DNA of 64,000 nucleotides. Origin: Protopterus annectens (Eukaryota; Chordata; Ceratodontiformes; Protopteridae). The stretch covers positions 180,103,694-180,167,693 of the forward strand of contig NC_056732.1 in the NCBI RefSeq assembly GCF_019279795.1. The letters run 5' to 3'. The number at the start of each line of letters is the position of its first letter. The first letter of the stretch is position 1. Below, one piece after another: positions 21,207-32,029 of this stretch. A program made the position numbers and the translations under genes. The notes beneath the pieces are model-generated. The model was not told the origin of the DNA, did not search any database, and was given only the letters and a program-made list of their open reading frames with translations.

Positions 21207-22650
21207 TTATGGTGTAGTTAGGATCCCTTGCAAAACAGCAGTGGCAAACCCTGCTCGGGATCTAGAGTATAAAGGTAAGTTATAATGCTTGGCAAATGTA
21301 TGCACGGAGGTCCAAGTAGCAGCCTCTATAATGTCCTTGGTAGCCACTCCTCGTAAGAAAGCTGTGGTAGTGGCTGTAGCCCTTGTAGAATGAGGCCTTA
21401 TGTTCTGTGGAGTTTGCTTTCCATGGTAGGAGTAACAGAATCTAATGCAATTTCCTATCCACTTGGAGACTGTCTGTTTTGAAATTGCTTCTCCTTCCCT
21501 TCCTGTTGCATATGCTACCAGAAGCTGGTCAGTTTTTCTATTGCCCTTGGTTCTGTCCAGGTAGTAGCGCAACTGTCTATGTACATCCAAAGTATGCAGC
21601 AGTCTTTCCCCCCTGTTCTGTGGATTGGGGAAGAAGGTAGGTAGGTGGATTGCCTGGTTTAAAGACACTCTGGATACCACCTTAGGCATAAATGTAGGAT
21701 TTGTTCTCATGGACACTATCTTGATGGAAGATTAGGAAGGGTTGTACTGCCATTAAAGCCTGTAGCTCAGAAACCCTTCTTGCTGAGGTAATTGCCAGCA
21801 GAAAAGCAGTTTTCCAGGATAGGTGTTGAAGATCTGCTGTTGCTGCTGGTTCGAAAGGGGGGAGTGTCAATTTTTCTAGCACAAAGTTCAAGTCCCATGC
21901 TGGTAATGGTGGTTTCCTAGGAGGTTTTACATTTTTAATTCCTCTCAGAAACTGCCTGAGTAGAGGATGCGAGAAGACAGGGGGATCGAAGCTGTATTCT
22001 GTAGAAATAGCTGATGCATGTATCTTGGAGGAATAGGACAGGCCTGTATGGAAAAGCTCTGCCAAATACTCCAGGATGTTGGCAATGTCTACCTTTGACA
22101 CATCTTTTCCCCTTTTAGTACTCCAAATGAGAAACCTTTTCCATTTTCCTGCATAGTTCCTTCTTGTTGAGGGTCTGCGGGCCTCAAGGATAATGTCTTT
22201 AACCCTTTGGGATAAATCTGGGTTAGTTGCTCTTATGTAATGTCCCAGGCAGTCAGCTGCAGAGTTTTCAGGTTGGGATGCAGGGTGTTGTAGCCGCTCT
22301 GAGTTAACAGCAAAGGAATCAGGGGTAGTGTCCACATTTTCCCCAGAGACATGCTCCTCAGTAATGGGTACCAGTGTTGTCTTGGCCAGTCTGGAGCTAT
22401 CAGAATGATCCTTGGACGTTCCTCTTTGATTTTCAATAGCACCTTGTGCATCAAAGGAAGAGGTGGGAATGCATATGCTGTCAGGCCTTTCCAACTGAAG
22501 GATAGAGAGTCCACCTTCCAAGCAAGTGGGTGGTACGTCCTTGTGCAGAATTTCTTGAGCTGGTGAATGAGTGGGGATGCGAATAGGTCTATTTGTGGCA
22601 GACCCCATTTCTTTGTGATGACCTTGAAGATGTCTGGGTGTAGCATCCAT
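21207..22650 (-). pseudogene. DIRS-A2 tyrosine recombinase, nearly intact
   Basis: Two frames, 22,650-21,682 (322 codons) and 21,716-21,207 (169 codons), join with one frameshift at about 21,700 just after LIFHQDSVH. The first holds an N-terminal extension overlapping the RT gene, then LEARRPSTRRNYAGKWKRF and the catalytic LAITSARRVSELQALMA. The second has HSTRATATTTAF, EAATWTS and HTFAKHYNL. All YR catalytic residues are present and the chain ends at a natural-looking stop. Apart from the single shift this is the best recombinase here. Confidence 0.85.
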
Positions 22651-23671
22651 TCGTGAGCATCAGAGGTAGTTCTGCTTAATATGTCTGCTAGGATGTTTTC
22701 TTTTCCCGGTACAAAAATTGCTTGTAACTGAATGTTGTAGCTCAGAGCCATATTCCATAGGTCCAGTGCCATCCGGCATAGAGGGTATGAATGAGTGCCT
22801 CCCTGTTTGTTGATGTACCACACGGCTGTGGTGTTGTCTGTCCTTATCAACTGCCCTTCTTGGAGGAATGGTCTGAAATTCTGGATTGCTAGTTTTACTG
22901 CCAGCATTTCCTTTTGATTTATGTGCAGGTGCAGCTGATCTGGAGTCCATAAGCCTTGTATGCACTTGTCCAGCATGTGGGCCCCCCAACCGAGGTCTGA
23001 GGCGTCCGTTGTGATGGTTTGGTTTGGTTGAATGCTGTGGAAGGGCAAACCTTGGTTTGACTGGCATGCCTGAGCCCACCATAGGAACTCTTGTTTCAGG
23101 CATGGAATTAGTGGTATTTCGGTTTCTAAGCTGTGCCTGTGTTGAGACCATAAATTCTTCAGGTACCACTGTAGCTTTCTCATATGCAGTCTGGCATGAG
23201 GGACCAGGATTATGCAGGATGCCATGAATCCCAAGGCCTGCAGTACTTTCCTTGCTGTTAGTTTCTTCTGCTTTGTTAATGCCAAGAAGTAGAGAGGAAG
23301 TTGTTCTTGTTTTTCTGCAGTTAGGAATGCCATCTGTTTTACTGTGTCCAATTCTGCACCTAAGAAGGTTATTCTTTGGGATGGTATCAGTCTTGACTTT
23401 TTTATATTGACTGTATATCCCAGGGCTTGCAGTAAGCAAATGATTCTTTGTAAGTCTTCTGTTAGCTTGTTTTTGTTGTCCGCTTGTATCAGGCAGTCGT
23501 CCAGGTATGGATATATTTGGATTCCCTGAAGCCTGCAGTGAGCGATTACTGATGCCAGGCATTTCGTGAATACTCTGGGCACAGTAGATAAGCCAAAGGG
23601 CAATGCTGAGAATTGATAATGCTCTGACCCTGCAAGAAATCCGAGGTGTCTTCTGCAAGTTTTTCTGATGG
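22233..23671 (-). pseudogene. DIRS-A2 RT (C-terminal half) / RNase H / methyltransferase-like gene
   Basis: One open frame. RT: HYQFSALPFGLSTVPRVF, YPYLDDCLIQADN (catalytic Asp pair intact) and LGYTVNIKKSRLIPSQ. RNase H: TITTDASDLGWGAHM, HINQKEMLAVKLA and IRTDNTTAVWYINKQGG, with Asp, Glu and Asp carboxylates visible. Then GLPQIDLFASPL and YAFPPLPLMHKVLLKI with APDWPRQHWYP, the methyltransferase-like block. The last 418 nt overlap the recombinase gene in another frame, as is typical for DIRS. The upstream end of the frame (beyond 23,672) is Penelope sequence, so the fingers are missing. Confidence 0.85.
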
Positions 23672-23675
23672 AAAA

Positions 23676-23817
23676 AGGTATTTGTGTCCTTGTGGCTAAT
23701 AATTCCAGTAGTGTCTTCATTGGTTTCATCTAACGTATTACCTGGACTCAAAGGTGACATAGCGGATTTTACACCCAGACACTACTGGAATATTAGCCAC
23801 GAGGACACAAATACCTT
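23676..23817. repeat. Inverted 5' terminus of PLE-A (head-to-head arms)
   Basis: Arms of about 40 bp at 23,676-23,716 and 23,778-23,817 are reverse complements with about three differences; the right arm contains GCCACGAGGACACAAATACC. The spacer is about 61 bp. Both arms read Penelope protein (SHKDTNTF versus SHEDTNTF). Confidence 0.75.
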
Positions 23818-24167
23818 TACGAATTTCATTACTACATTTAGTACACACAGTAGCGTGTGTTTAGCTATCCTTCAGAAAAATTGGGAACTGTTTAAGATGT
23901 ACCCCAATGTTTACCAAAAAGTAGATGAACATCCCAGAGTGACATTTAGGAGAGGCAAAAACCTTAAAACACTATTAGAACAACAAGATATGCCCATTAT
24001 TCGAAATCCTGGTATGTATTAATGTTTGAATTGCAAATCTGTGGTAGTAAACTCTTTCCAGATTAATGGTACATTGTATAAACTAAAGGGTAGACTTAAT
24101 TGCAATTCCACTTTTGTCACATATTTAGCAAAGTGTACATCCTGTGCAGCCTTCTACATAGGAAAAA

Positions 24168-24380
24168 AGTACAGTTTTGTACCTACCATAAATGTAGATG
24201 TTCGAGTGCTAATACAGCTGAAGTCATAACAGATGGGTTCTCCTGCCCTCAGGCAGGCCCTCGGTCAGCCGAATTCCAAAGTCTAGGTCCGGCGTCGATT
24301 GCCGTCGCTTCTTCCCTGATGTCAGTGCGACAGGGGTATAAAAGAACCAGCCAACGCCATTTTCTTCAGTTTTTCTTGCC
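24168..24380 (+). repeat. DIRS-A3 left inverted terminal repeat
   Basis: AGTACAGTTTTGTACCTACC edge. The inner part is the inverse of 32,030-32,203 (GTCATAACAGATGGGTTCT through TTCTTGCC). An inward TATAAAA sits at 24,337-24,343, with a CRE-like TGATGTCA just upstream at about 24,318. Confidence 0.85.
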
Positions 24381-24559
24381 CCAGATGTCAGGTGCCCCCA
24401 GAAGGAAGGCAATACATAAATTTGTGTAATAAAGCAATGCCATATAATCAAAATACAGTAGTTGCAAGCAAATGCACCATAAATGAATACCCCAATCAGG
24501 TTGTATGAAGAGGTGTTAGCCAATAGGCCTGTCCCAAGAGGGGAAGGAGGGAAACCTGG

Positions 24560-24656
24560 ACTGCAGCTGTATTAGCACTCGAACATCTACATTTATGGTA
24601 GGTACAAAACTGTACTACGTTCATCGTGCATACAGCTGCAGTCATAACAGATGGGT
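24560..24656. repeat. DIRS-A3 internal complementary region
   Basis: ATGGTAGGTACAAAACTGTACT, complement of the left edge, is joined directly to ACGTTCATCGTGCATACAG, complement of the right edge (one mismatch). No extra base lies at the junction. Confidence 0.85.
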
Positions 24657-24689
24657 AGAATCCCAAAGCTAAGAAAGGGGTGGTAGGCA

Positions 24690-26275
24690 CTAGGTGGAAC
24701 TAGGAGGAGCCAGGATGCCCTGCAAGACTGCAGTGGCAAAGCCTGCTCTAGTTTTGGAGTATAATGGTAGGTGGTAGGGCTTGGAGAAGGTATGCACAGA
24801 ACTCCAAGTGGCTGCTTCCAAAATATCTTTGGTAGGAACTCCTCTGAGGAAAGCTGCAGAGGTAGCTGTGGCCCTTGTGGAGTGAGATCGGATGCCTGCA
24901 GGTACAGCTTTGCCATGAAAAGAGTAACAAAAGCGTATGCAGTGGGCTATCCATTTTGAGATTGTCTGTTTGGAAATTGGCTTCCCTTGAGCTCCTATAG
25001 CATGGGACACAAAGAGCTGTTCTGATTTTCTGAAAGGATTTGTTCTGTCCAAATAGTAATGCAGCTGTCTGTGGATGCCCAAGGAATGTAGTAGTCTCTC
25101 CCCTTTGTTTTGAGGATTAGGGTAAAAGGTAGCTAAGTGTATAGCCTGATTCAAAGCTACCCTGGATACCACCTTTGGCATAAAGGATGGGTTGGTTTGT
25201 AAGGAAACTCTGTCCTGATGGAAGATGGTAAAAGGCTGCACAGCCATGAGGGCTTGTAGTTCCAATACCCTACGAGCCGAGGTGATAGCCAGAAGGAAAG
25301 TGTTTTCCAGGACAAATATTGCAAATCTGTTGAGGCAGCTGGCTCAAAAGGAGGCAAGGTCAGCTTTTCTAGAATGAAATTGAGGTCCCAAGCAGGTATT
25401 GCTTGTTTACTTGGGGGTTTTATATTCTTAGCCCCTCTGAGGAACTGTCTTAAGAGGGGGTGAGAGAATAAAGGTGGATCAGTGTTGTATTCTGCAGAAA
25501 TGGCTGAGGCATGGATTTTGATGGAGGAGAATGAGAGTCCACTGCTTAGTAGCTCAGCTAGATACTGTAATATTTGAGGTGAATTCAGTTTTCCAGGATT
25601 CTGGCCCTTTTTCTCATTCCAGGCACAAAACTGTTTCCATTTTGCGGAGTAAGCTTTTCTAGTAGACTGCCTTCTGGCCTCCAAAATGACATCCTGCACC
25701 TCCTTGGAGAGTAGGGTCTGTTGTGATGTTAAGGAATCTTCCATGCGGCCAGACTGAATGTTTTCAGCTGACTGTGAAGAGTTTTGAAGCTGTGCTGAGT
25801 CAGAAGAGGAGGCATTAGAGGTAGGGTCCATGGAGGGGAATGCGTCTGGCTCCTCAGGAGTGGGTACCAGTGTTGTCTTGGCCAGTCTGGAGCAATGAGA
25901 ATCATCTTTGGTCTGTCTGCTCTGGTTTTTAATAGAACTTTGGGCAGCAGAGGAAGAGGTGGAAAGGCATAAACTGTCATTGTTGTCCAAATGAAAGAGA
26001 GAGCGTCCACTCTCCAGGCCTTTGGATGAAAAGTCCTTGAGCAGAATTTTGTCAATTGGTGATTTTTGTGGGAGGCAAAGAGATCCATGTCTGGCCTTCC
26101 CCATGCTTGAATTATCTCTGTAAAAACTTGAGGATGCAACTTCCATTCGTGTGGATCTGTCATATTTCTGCTTAGATTGTCTGCCAGCGTCTTTTCCTTG
26201 CCGGGCAAGTACTGTGCTTGAAGTTCGATTTGGAATTCCAGAGCCATGTTCCAAAGTGACATGGCCAGCCTGCAT
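24690..26275 (-). pseudogene. DIRS-A3 tyrosine recombinase, one main frameshift
   Basis: The 26,275-25,157 frame holds the N-terminal extension and LEARRQSTRKAYSAKWKQF, then loses frame near 25,300 at LSWKTLSFWLSPRLVG, which in other copies reads LSWKT(A)FLLAITSARRVS. So the Arg I codon is present but out of frame. The 25,265-24,690 frame continues MELQALMAVQPF, SKQTISKWIAHCIRF, HSTRATATSAAF, EAATWSS and HTFSKPYHL. The nucleophile Tyr is kept, while the usual preceding His is Pro. Confidence 0.8.
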
Positions 26276-27540
26276 AGGGGGTATGAATGGGTTCCTCCCT
26301 GTTTATGTACCACATTACTGTGGTGTTGTCTGTCCTCCAATAGTTGACCTGGATGCAGAAGGTCTTTGAAAGCCATAATAGCATTTATTACTGCTAGCAT
26401 TTCCTTTTGATTGATGTGAAGATGCTTTTCTTTTTGGGACCATTTGCCCTGAATGCACTGATCTGTCATGTGCGCCCCCCAGGCGTAGTCCTGTAGTCTG
26501 TTGTGATGACTATTTGCTTGAGGCTTGCAGAATGGGAGACCTGTGTTTGTTTGGCATGCTTGAGCCCACCACAGAAATTCCTTTTGAAGACATGGAATTA
26601 GTGGTATTATTTCCAAACTGTGGCTGTGTTGAGACCATAGGTTTTTCAGGTACCACTGAAGTTTCCTCATATGCAGCTTTGCACATGGGATTAGTAGGAT
26701 GCAAGATGCCATGAATCCCAGAGCCTGCAGGATTTTCCTTGCAGTCAGCCTGGTGAAATTTGCTAGTGTTCTGAAGTATTGAGTTAGTTGTCCCTGCTTC
26801 TCTGGTGTGAGGTAGGCCATCTGGGTGTTTGTGTCCAAGTTGGCACTCAGGAAAATTATTTTCTGAGAGGGTATTAGCCTTGATTTCTTTTTGTTGACTG
26901 TGTATCCCAGAGAATTCAACAACATTATTACAAAAGCCAGACGTTTCAGAAGTATGTGCTTGCTGTCCGCTTGGATCAGGCAGTCGTCCAAATATGGGTA
27001 TATTTGTATCCCTTGAAGTCTGCAGTAGGCAATTATTGATGCCAGGCATTTTGTGAATACTCTGGGTGCAGTACATAAGCCAAAGGGCAATGCAAAGAAT
27101 TGATAATGGGTTGAACCTGCAAGAAATCTTGAGGTATCTCTTGCAATTTTGTCTGATTGGGACATGCAGGTATGCCTCCTTGAGGTCCAATGTTACCAGC
27201 CAAGACTCCTTGCCCAGCATGGGAAGAAGCTGCTGTAATGTGAGCATCTTGAATTTTGGTACGAGTAAAAATGTGTTTAGGATGGATAGGTCCAAAATAG
27301 GTCTCCAATCTTTTCCCTTCCTTGGTACCAGGAATAGTCTGGAATAAAAACCTTGACCTTGTTCATGAGTAGGTACCTCTTGAATAGCTTTCATGTCCAT
27401 GAGATCTGAAATTTGTCTTTGTGCCTCTGCTCTTTGATTGTGTGGCAGGTTTGGCATGCCTCTCATTTTTGGAAGAGTGTGAAAATGGAATCTGTAGCCT
27501 CTGTTTATAATGTCCAGGATCCATTTGTCTTGTGACAATA
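25729..27540 (-). pseudogene. DIRS-A3 RT / RNase H / methyltransferase-like gene, frameshifted
   Basis: RT fingers in the 27,538-26,510 frame: GFYSRLFLVPRKGKDWRPIL and MLTLQQLLPMLGKESW, TLDLKEAYLHVPIRQNC. A frameshift near 27,150 moves to the 27,165-25,729 frame: YQFFALPFGLCTAPRVF and YPYLDDCLIQADS, catalytic pair intact. RNase H is damaged near 26,500 (HNRLQDYAWGAH instead of TTDASDYAWGAH) and near 26,320. The C-terminal block is DMDLFASHKNHQL, YAFPPLPLLPKVLLK and APDWPRQHWYP. It overlaps the recombinase gene by several hundred bp. Confidence 0.8.
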
Positions 27541-28961
27541 TGCCAATTTTTTGAAAATAATGCCAGTTTTCCGCCTAAGGGTGCTGCCATTTCAGCCTTG
27601 CTTGGCATGCAAAGGGGAAAGTCATTGGACTTGCTTTCTGAATGGCTGCGAACTATCCTCACCACCTCTTTGTGTAGGAGCTTGCCACTGTCTGCCTCTA
27701 AACGATCCTTGAGATTGCCCTCTGCCCCTCGGGCGCCTGTATCTACCTCTTTGGGGTCTGTCCGTGGCTGGAAAGGACCAATTTTTGGAAGGCCAATTTC
27801 TACTGAAACGTGGAGGTTGTACCTGTAGAAAATCTTTCACTGTTTGCATTGATTTAGCCTTTTCCTCCATTTTCTTTAATACCTCCTCAGCTTTAACACC
27901 AAATAATACATCCTTTTGTAGAGGGGCATCTAGTAATTTAGCTTTGACATGATCTGGTAAAGTTTGCTCCTTCAGCCAGGCATGTCTACGTATCACTGAT
28001 CCTGTAACAGCAGCTCTACATGAGGCCTCTAGAGCATCAAAACCACATTGCAAGGTATGTTTACCCACTTGTTCTGCACTATTCATCAAATCCTGTAACT
28101 CCTTCAAGTCTGGTTGTTCAGGTTGTGACATTTTACTTCTCAACTGTGATAACAGAAACTGTTGGTACTTTAGCATATGGAACTGGCAGTTTAATGCCCT
28201 CATGGTTAAGGTGGCAGAGGTGTATACCTTTTTTCCCCACCTTTCTATGGATCTGGAATCTCTCTCGGAAGGTAATGGATTTTTAGCAGTGGAGGCCTTA
28301 ATTCCCTTGGGGCCCTGTGAGATAGTTTCTGGGTCAGCCGCATGGCTTTTGTATAAAAATTGGTGCGAGTCAGGAACCTGGTAGTACCAGTCAGGCTTGA
28401 CTGGGGCTGGAGGTAAAGAATCCGGGTTAAGGCAGGCCTCCGAGTACACCATCTAGTATGTCTAAGACAGGAGGTATAGCCAGAGGCCTGTGCTGAGGTA
28501 TCAAGAGAAAATTCCCAAGCCTTTTCTTGGAATCTGAGTACTCTTGGCCTTCCCAGTGGAAGTGTTCCCTTAAAGTATGCAAGGTTTCCCCAAATGAGTA
28601 ATCCTCTGGGGGGGGGGTGAGATAGAGGGAATGGACTCCTCTGCATCAGAATCTTCAAAAGGGGAGTAAGAATGTTCCTGTTCAGAGTGCTCTGAAATAA
28701 TGGAGGCCTTGTCAGAGGAGGGGGATTCTTCCTCCACTCTGGGCCTTTTGTCCGGGGTGGGGGTGGGGTTGAGAACCCCTGATAAGAGTAATTAAATCCT
28801 CAGCCATTTTAAGCATCTGTTTTTTAGGCATGGGGCCTGGAGAAGGGCCCTGTGTAGCTTGTCTCTTAGAATGCATGACTGCTTTAGACTTAGTGAAAGC
28901 CTTGATGGAAAAAGAAGAAGGTCTGAAGACACCTTGAGAGGAGGCAGACCTGTCTACATTT

Positions 28962-28971
28962 TGAGATTCAC
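28962..28971 (+). repeat. Target-site duplication of PLE-B, left copy
   Basis: TGAGATTCAC, identical to 31,467-31,476, directly bounding PLE-B. Confidence 0.8.
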
Positions 28972-29010
28972 AAACACAGAAGAAAATCCACGTCCAACTT
29001 GGTCAACGAG

Positions 29011-29061
29011 TTTTATTGAAGCGCTTTTCGGCACAGAGTAAACAGCCTTCTTCAGAATATG
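29011..29061 (-). ncRNA. Hammerhead ribozyme motif of PLE-B
   Basis: On the minus strand the conserved core is complete: CTGAAGA (rc of 29,049-29,055), a short stem II GGC/GCC, then GAAA, then the palindrome AAGCGCTT forming stem III, then C as the residue before cleavage (29,018). Stem I pairs TATT before the core with AATA after it. The very short stem III is typical of the dimeric hammerheads known in Penelope-like elements. Activity is inferred from the motif only. Confidence 0.75.
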
Positions 29062-29766
29062 GTATAATGATAAACTTACATGCTTTTAAACACAAAAAGG
29101 CGCCAAATTTAATCAGCATCACATAATTAAGTAATTAAAAATCAGACTTCTTTTAACTGTTTTTAAAGGTACAACTTTAACACACTGGAGAATGGTGCAC
29201 TCTGCAAGAGTTGTATAAATACATACAAACACAGGCTTACGCTATTCATATGACAATTTCAAAATTTATGAAAACATAACTAAGTGTCCAACTGGTTATT
29301 ATACTTGTGGACCACAAGAATCTGGACAAAGAATTTAGTGTAAACACTGCAAAAAGGAAGCATTCAAATAAATAGTCAAAATTAAATTATGAAATACCTA
29401 TAAATACTTATGAACTACTAACATTAATTCACATAAAAAAGATGAATAAAAAGCAAAAAATAATGAATGAAAATAAAAATAAAAAATTATAAAAATAAAA
29501 AATAATAATGAATGAAGTATATCTAATGATGCAAAATTAACTCTAAAGAACCTTAACAATTTATTAAATGATAAACTACTTATTTATTACCTAACATTTA
29601 TTGTATTAATCTAAATTTTAAACAAAATACTAGATTTATTGAAGGCGAATTGTAATTTACCTAACCAGGCTTCTCAATTTCAACAAAACCCCTATAGACA
29701 GAGCTTCATTTAAACCTGGGAAATTACTCGCATTTAGTTTTACTTGCCACTTCAATTCCAAGAGTT

Positions 29767-31466
29767 TCAGGGAATAAGGACCCCCTCTAGGATTATTACC
29801 AGTCTATCAATGACCAAAAATTTAAACATGTGGTCGGGAAAAAATGAAGTGTGCTTAGCTAATGCATTGTCCGCTTTCCTGTGGGAAATAGCGTAGATAT
29901 GTTCGTAAATTCTATCCCTGAGCCTACGCTCAGTTTTACCCACATAGAAAGCAGGACAATGCGAGCATTTGGAAATATATATATAACCCCTTTCGAATTA
30001 CAATTAAATTTGTCACGTAATTTATAAGTTGTATTCTCAACCTTAAAGGAGTTATTTACAAGAACGTGTTTACACATATTACAAGATTCACATTTGACCA
30101 TCCCAGTCGGCTTCCTCAACATGTCAGGTTTGAATCTTAAAGAGTCCTTCAAGTTCAGGCCACGTCTGAAGCTGACCTTAGGTCTATGTCCTAATTTGTT
30201 CATTAAGGAGGAATTGTTTTTGAACAAGTTCCAATTTTTGTTCAAAATATTGATACATTCTGAACTTGATTTAACATAAGTGGTGGAGAAGGAAATAGTC
30301 CTACTCACTTCGCTATTATGAGTGTTAGAAATTTCATTAGTGTCAAAATTGATGTTAATGTCACATACAAGTCCAGATTCGTTTCCTTCTATGTCTTCAC
30401 CACTCAAGCTGTTGCTAGGAGTGTTAACACTAGAGGTTTTGATAGCCAATAAAGGATTAAAGTGTTTAACTCTCTTTAGTTGAACCTCGGCCATCATTTC
30501 ATCAATGAGCTCAACCGGGTACTCTCTTTTAAGAAACACTGCCTTTAAAAATAGACATTCGTCATAGAACTCATCGAGAGTAACAATCCAGGCTGCTCTG
30601 ACTAGTTGCCCTTTGACAACAGCCTTCTTTTGATACGAAGGGTGACAGCTTGAGTAGTGGAGAAATGCATTAGAATATGTCGTTTTCCTTGATGTAAAAC
30701 TATGCAATTCTAAATTCTTTGACAACATTATGTCCAAATAAGAAATAGAACAACTATCAAATGTAAAGGTAAACTTCAGAAATTCAGTAGACCTGTTGAA
30801 AAAGTCGACTGCAGAAGCAGCTGTCTGTTCATTACCTTTGATCAACATAAAAATGTCGTCAAGGTACCTGGTATAGAACACAACTGATTCTTGGTATATC
30901 TCTGACGTAAAAATTATATCCGATTCCCAAAAAGCCATTACCAGGTTTGCTACACTTGATCCACACGGGGAACCCATAGCGATACCTATTTTCTGGATGT
31001 AAAACAAAGAAACAAACATGAAAAAATTATAAGATAGCACCAAATCCAATAATTCGGTCACTATATAGATCTCCCTTTTAGGGAGCTTATATTTATACAT
31101 CATAAAGGTTACACATTCTATAGCTATGTCGTGTGGAATACAGGTGTATAGGTCTTTAACATCGACAGTTAAAAAGTTGACATTACTATCAAACCTGAGT
31201 TGGTTAATCTGGTTCAAAAAGGACCAGGAGTCTTTACAGACCTGCTTTTCTTGGGTTACTATTTTTTGTAATGTAACATCTATTACTTTAGCACAGACAT
31301 ATAGCGGTGATCCTCTGCCATCCACCAAGGGTCTCATAGGAGGCTCATGTAGATCTTTGTGGATCTTTGGGATCCCGAAAAAACTTGGATAGATAGGGAA
31401 TGAAGTGGACAAATAATTAAGTAAATCATTATCAATATGTCCTTCAATAAATAAATCATTAATACA
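29767..31466 (-). pseudogene. PLE-B reverse transcriptase and GIY-YIG endonuclease
   Basis: The long frame 31,412-29,859 shows Penelope RT blocks: FFGIPKIHKDLHEPPMRP, TVDVKDLYTCIPHD, GIAMGSPCGSSVANLVMAFW and the catalytic YTRYLDDIFMLI, all intact. Then SFRRGLNLKDSL, the CxxCNMCKHVLV cysteine pair, and TTYKLRDKFNCNSKGVIYI starting the GIY-YIG domain. A length change in a TA run near 29,975-29,985 shifts frame; the shifted frame continues CSHCPAFYVGKTERRLRDR, IYEHIYAISHRKADNALAK and stops at 29,767-29,769. The N-terminus is lost by 5' truncation. Confidence 0.85.
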
Positions 31467-31476
31467 TGAGATTCAC
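31467..31476 (+). repeat. Target-site duplication of PLE-B, right copy
   Basis: TGAGATTCAC, identical to 28,962-28,971. DIRS-A3 gag resumes immediately after. Confidence 0.8.
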
Positions 31477-32029
31477 CACCAAGCGTGGCTTCGGTATCTA
31501 GAGTCGGGGTGTGGGCCGAGGAGCCTGCGACCTCGGGCACAGAAGACACCGCCAATGAAGTGTTGTCGTTAGGCGCCTCACCGAGAACCGGACCACCTGT
31601 AGTCGGCTTTGGCATGGTGTCGGTAGAGGCCGCTGACCTAGTGTCGGTCCTTATCTTTGCGTTTTTTAGACAAAAATGGAGTCGGAGTATCCGACGACAT
31701 AATATAGTTAAATTTTTTTGCCAAAATAGTGCTGGGCGAACTCTGCCAGACGCTTAATGGTGCGTTTGTTGAATGTAGCACAAAAATGACAGACCAAGAC
31801 GTCGTGGTCTGGGCCTAAGCAAGGAATGCAGAGGGAATGAAAATCCTTATGCAGTATTTGCTTCCCACATGAAATACAATTATTAACTTTGTCTGACATC
31901 GGTCTGAGGCAAGAAAAGTTTCCCCAACGGGGTACTTAGCTTTCAAGAAGACTTCGGTTGCAAAATTTTCGTAATTTCAGGAGCTGGCCGACCGGCACTT
32001 GCGAACTGCTTCTGCTTCGGGCACCGCGC

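Larger units (their letters stand above)
20655..23672 (-). mobile_element. DIRS-A2: family-A DIRS, 5' half missing
   Basis: Contains the left repeat, ICR, YR gene, and RNase H plus the catalytic half of RT. It is cut at about 23,672 where inverted Penelope sequence begins. The rest of RT, gag and right repeat are not found beyond PLE-A. Its coding frames are the cleanest in the window (498 and 322 codons), suggesting a recent copy. The terminal motif (GCATCTGCAGTCATTACAAATGGG) marks it as a separate subfamily from A1 and A3. Confidence 0.85.
28972..31466 (-). mobile_element. PLE-B: Penelope-like element inserted in DIRS-A3 gag
   Basis: 2.5-kb 5'-truncated Penelope-like retroelement bounded by a perfect 10-bp duplication (TGAGATTCAC). 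On the minus strand: RT and GIY-YIG coding (to 29,767), an A/T-rich 3' region (29,090-29,650), and a hammerhead ribozyme motif (29,011-29,061). Diverged from PLE-A; the two belong to different subfamilies. Confidence 0.9.
27622..31899 (-). pseudogene. DIRS-A3 gag, split by PLE-B
   Basis: Begins at the ATG at 31,899: MSDKVNNCISCGKQILHKDF, CIPCLGPDHD, CHFCATFNK. A T-run near 31,710 shifts the frame, and an S/T/P-rich linker follows (PEVAGSSAHTPTLDTEATLG). PLE-B splits the linker between GES and the continuation QNVDRSASSQGVFRPSSFSI at 28,961. The C-terminal frame 28,452-27,622 gives RYYRVPDSH-like, ERWGKKVYTSATLTMRALNC, GKHTLQCGFDALEASCRAAV and KAKSMQTVKDFLQVQPPRF, and ends in a basic R/G/Q-rich tail, plausible for RNA binding. 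A G10 tract near 28,610 adds another shift. Confidence 0.75.

Noticed and set aside
21207-22650. Phage or integron-type integrase suggesting a bacterial mobile system
   Set aside because: The recombinase sits beside RT/RNase H and inverted repeats with an ICR, which is the DIRS retrotransposon plan; the window has a spliced vertebrate exon.
26151-26369. Plus-strand frames across the DIRS genes as antisense genes
   Set aside because: They mirror the codon pattern of the minus-strand genes and share no motif; numerous similar shadows exist.
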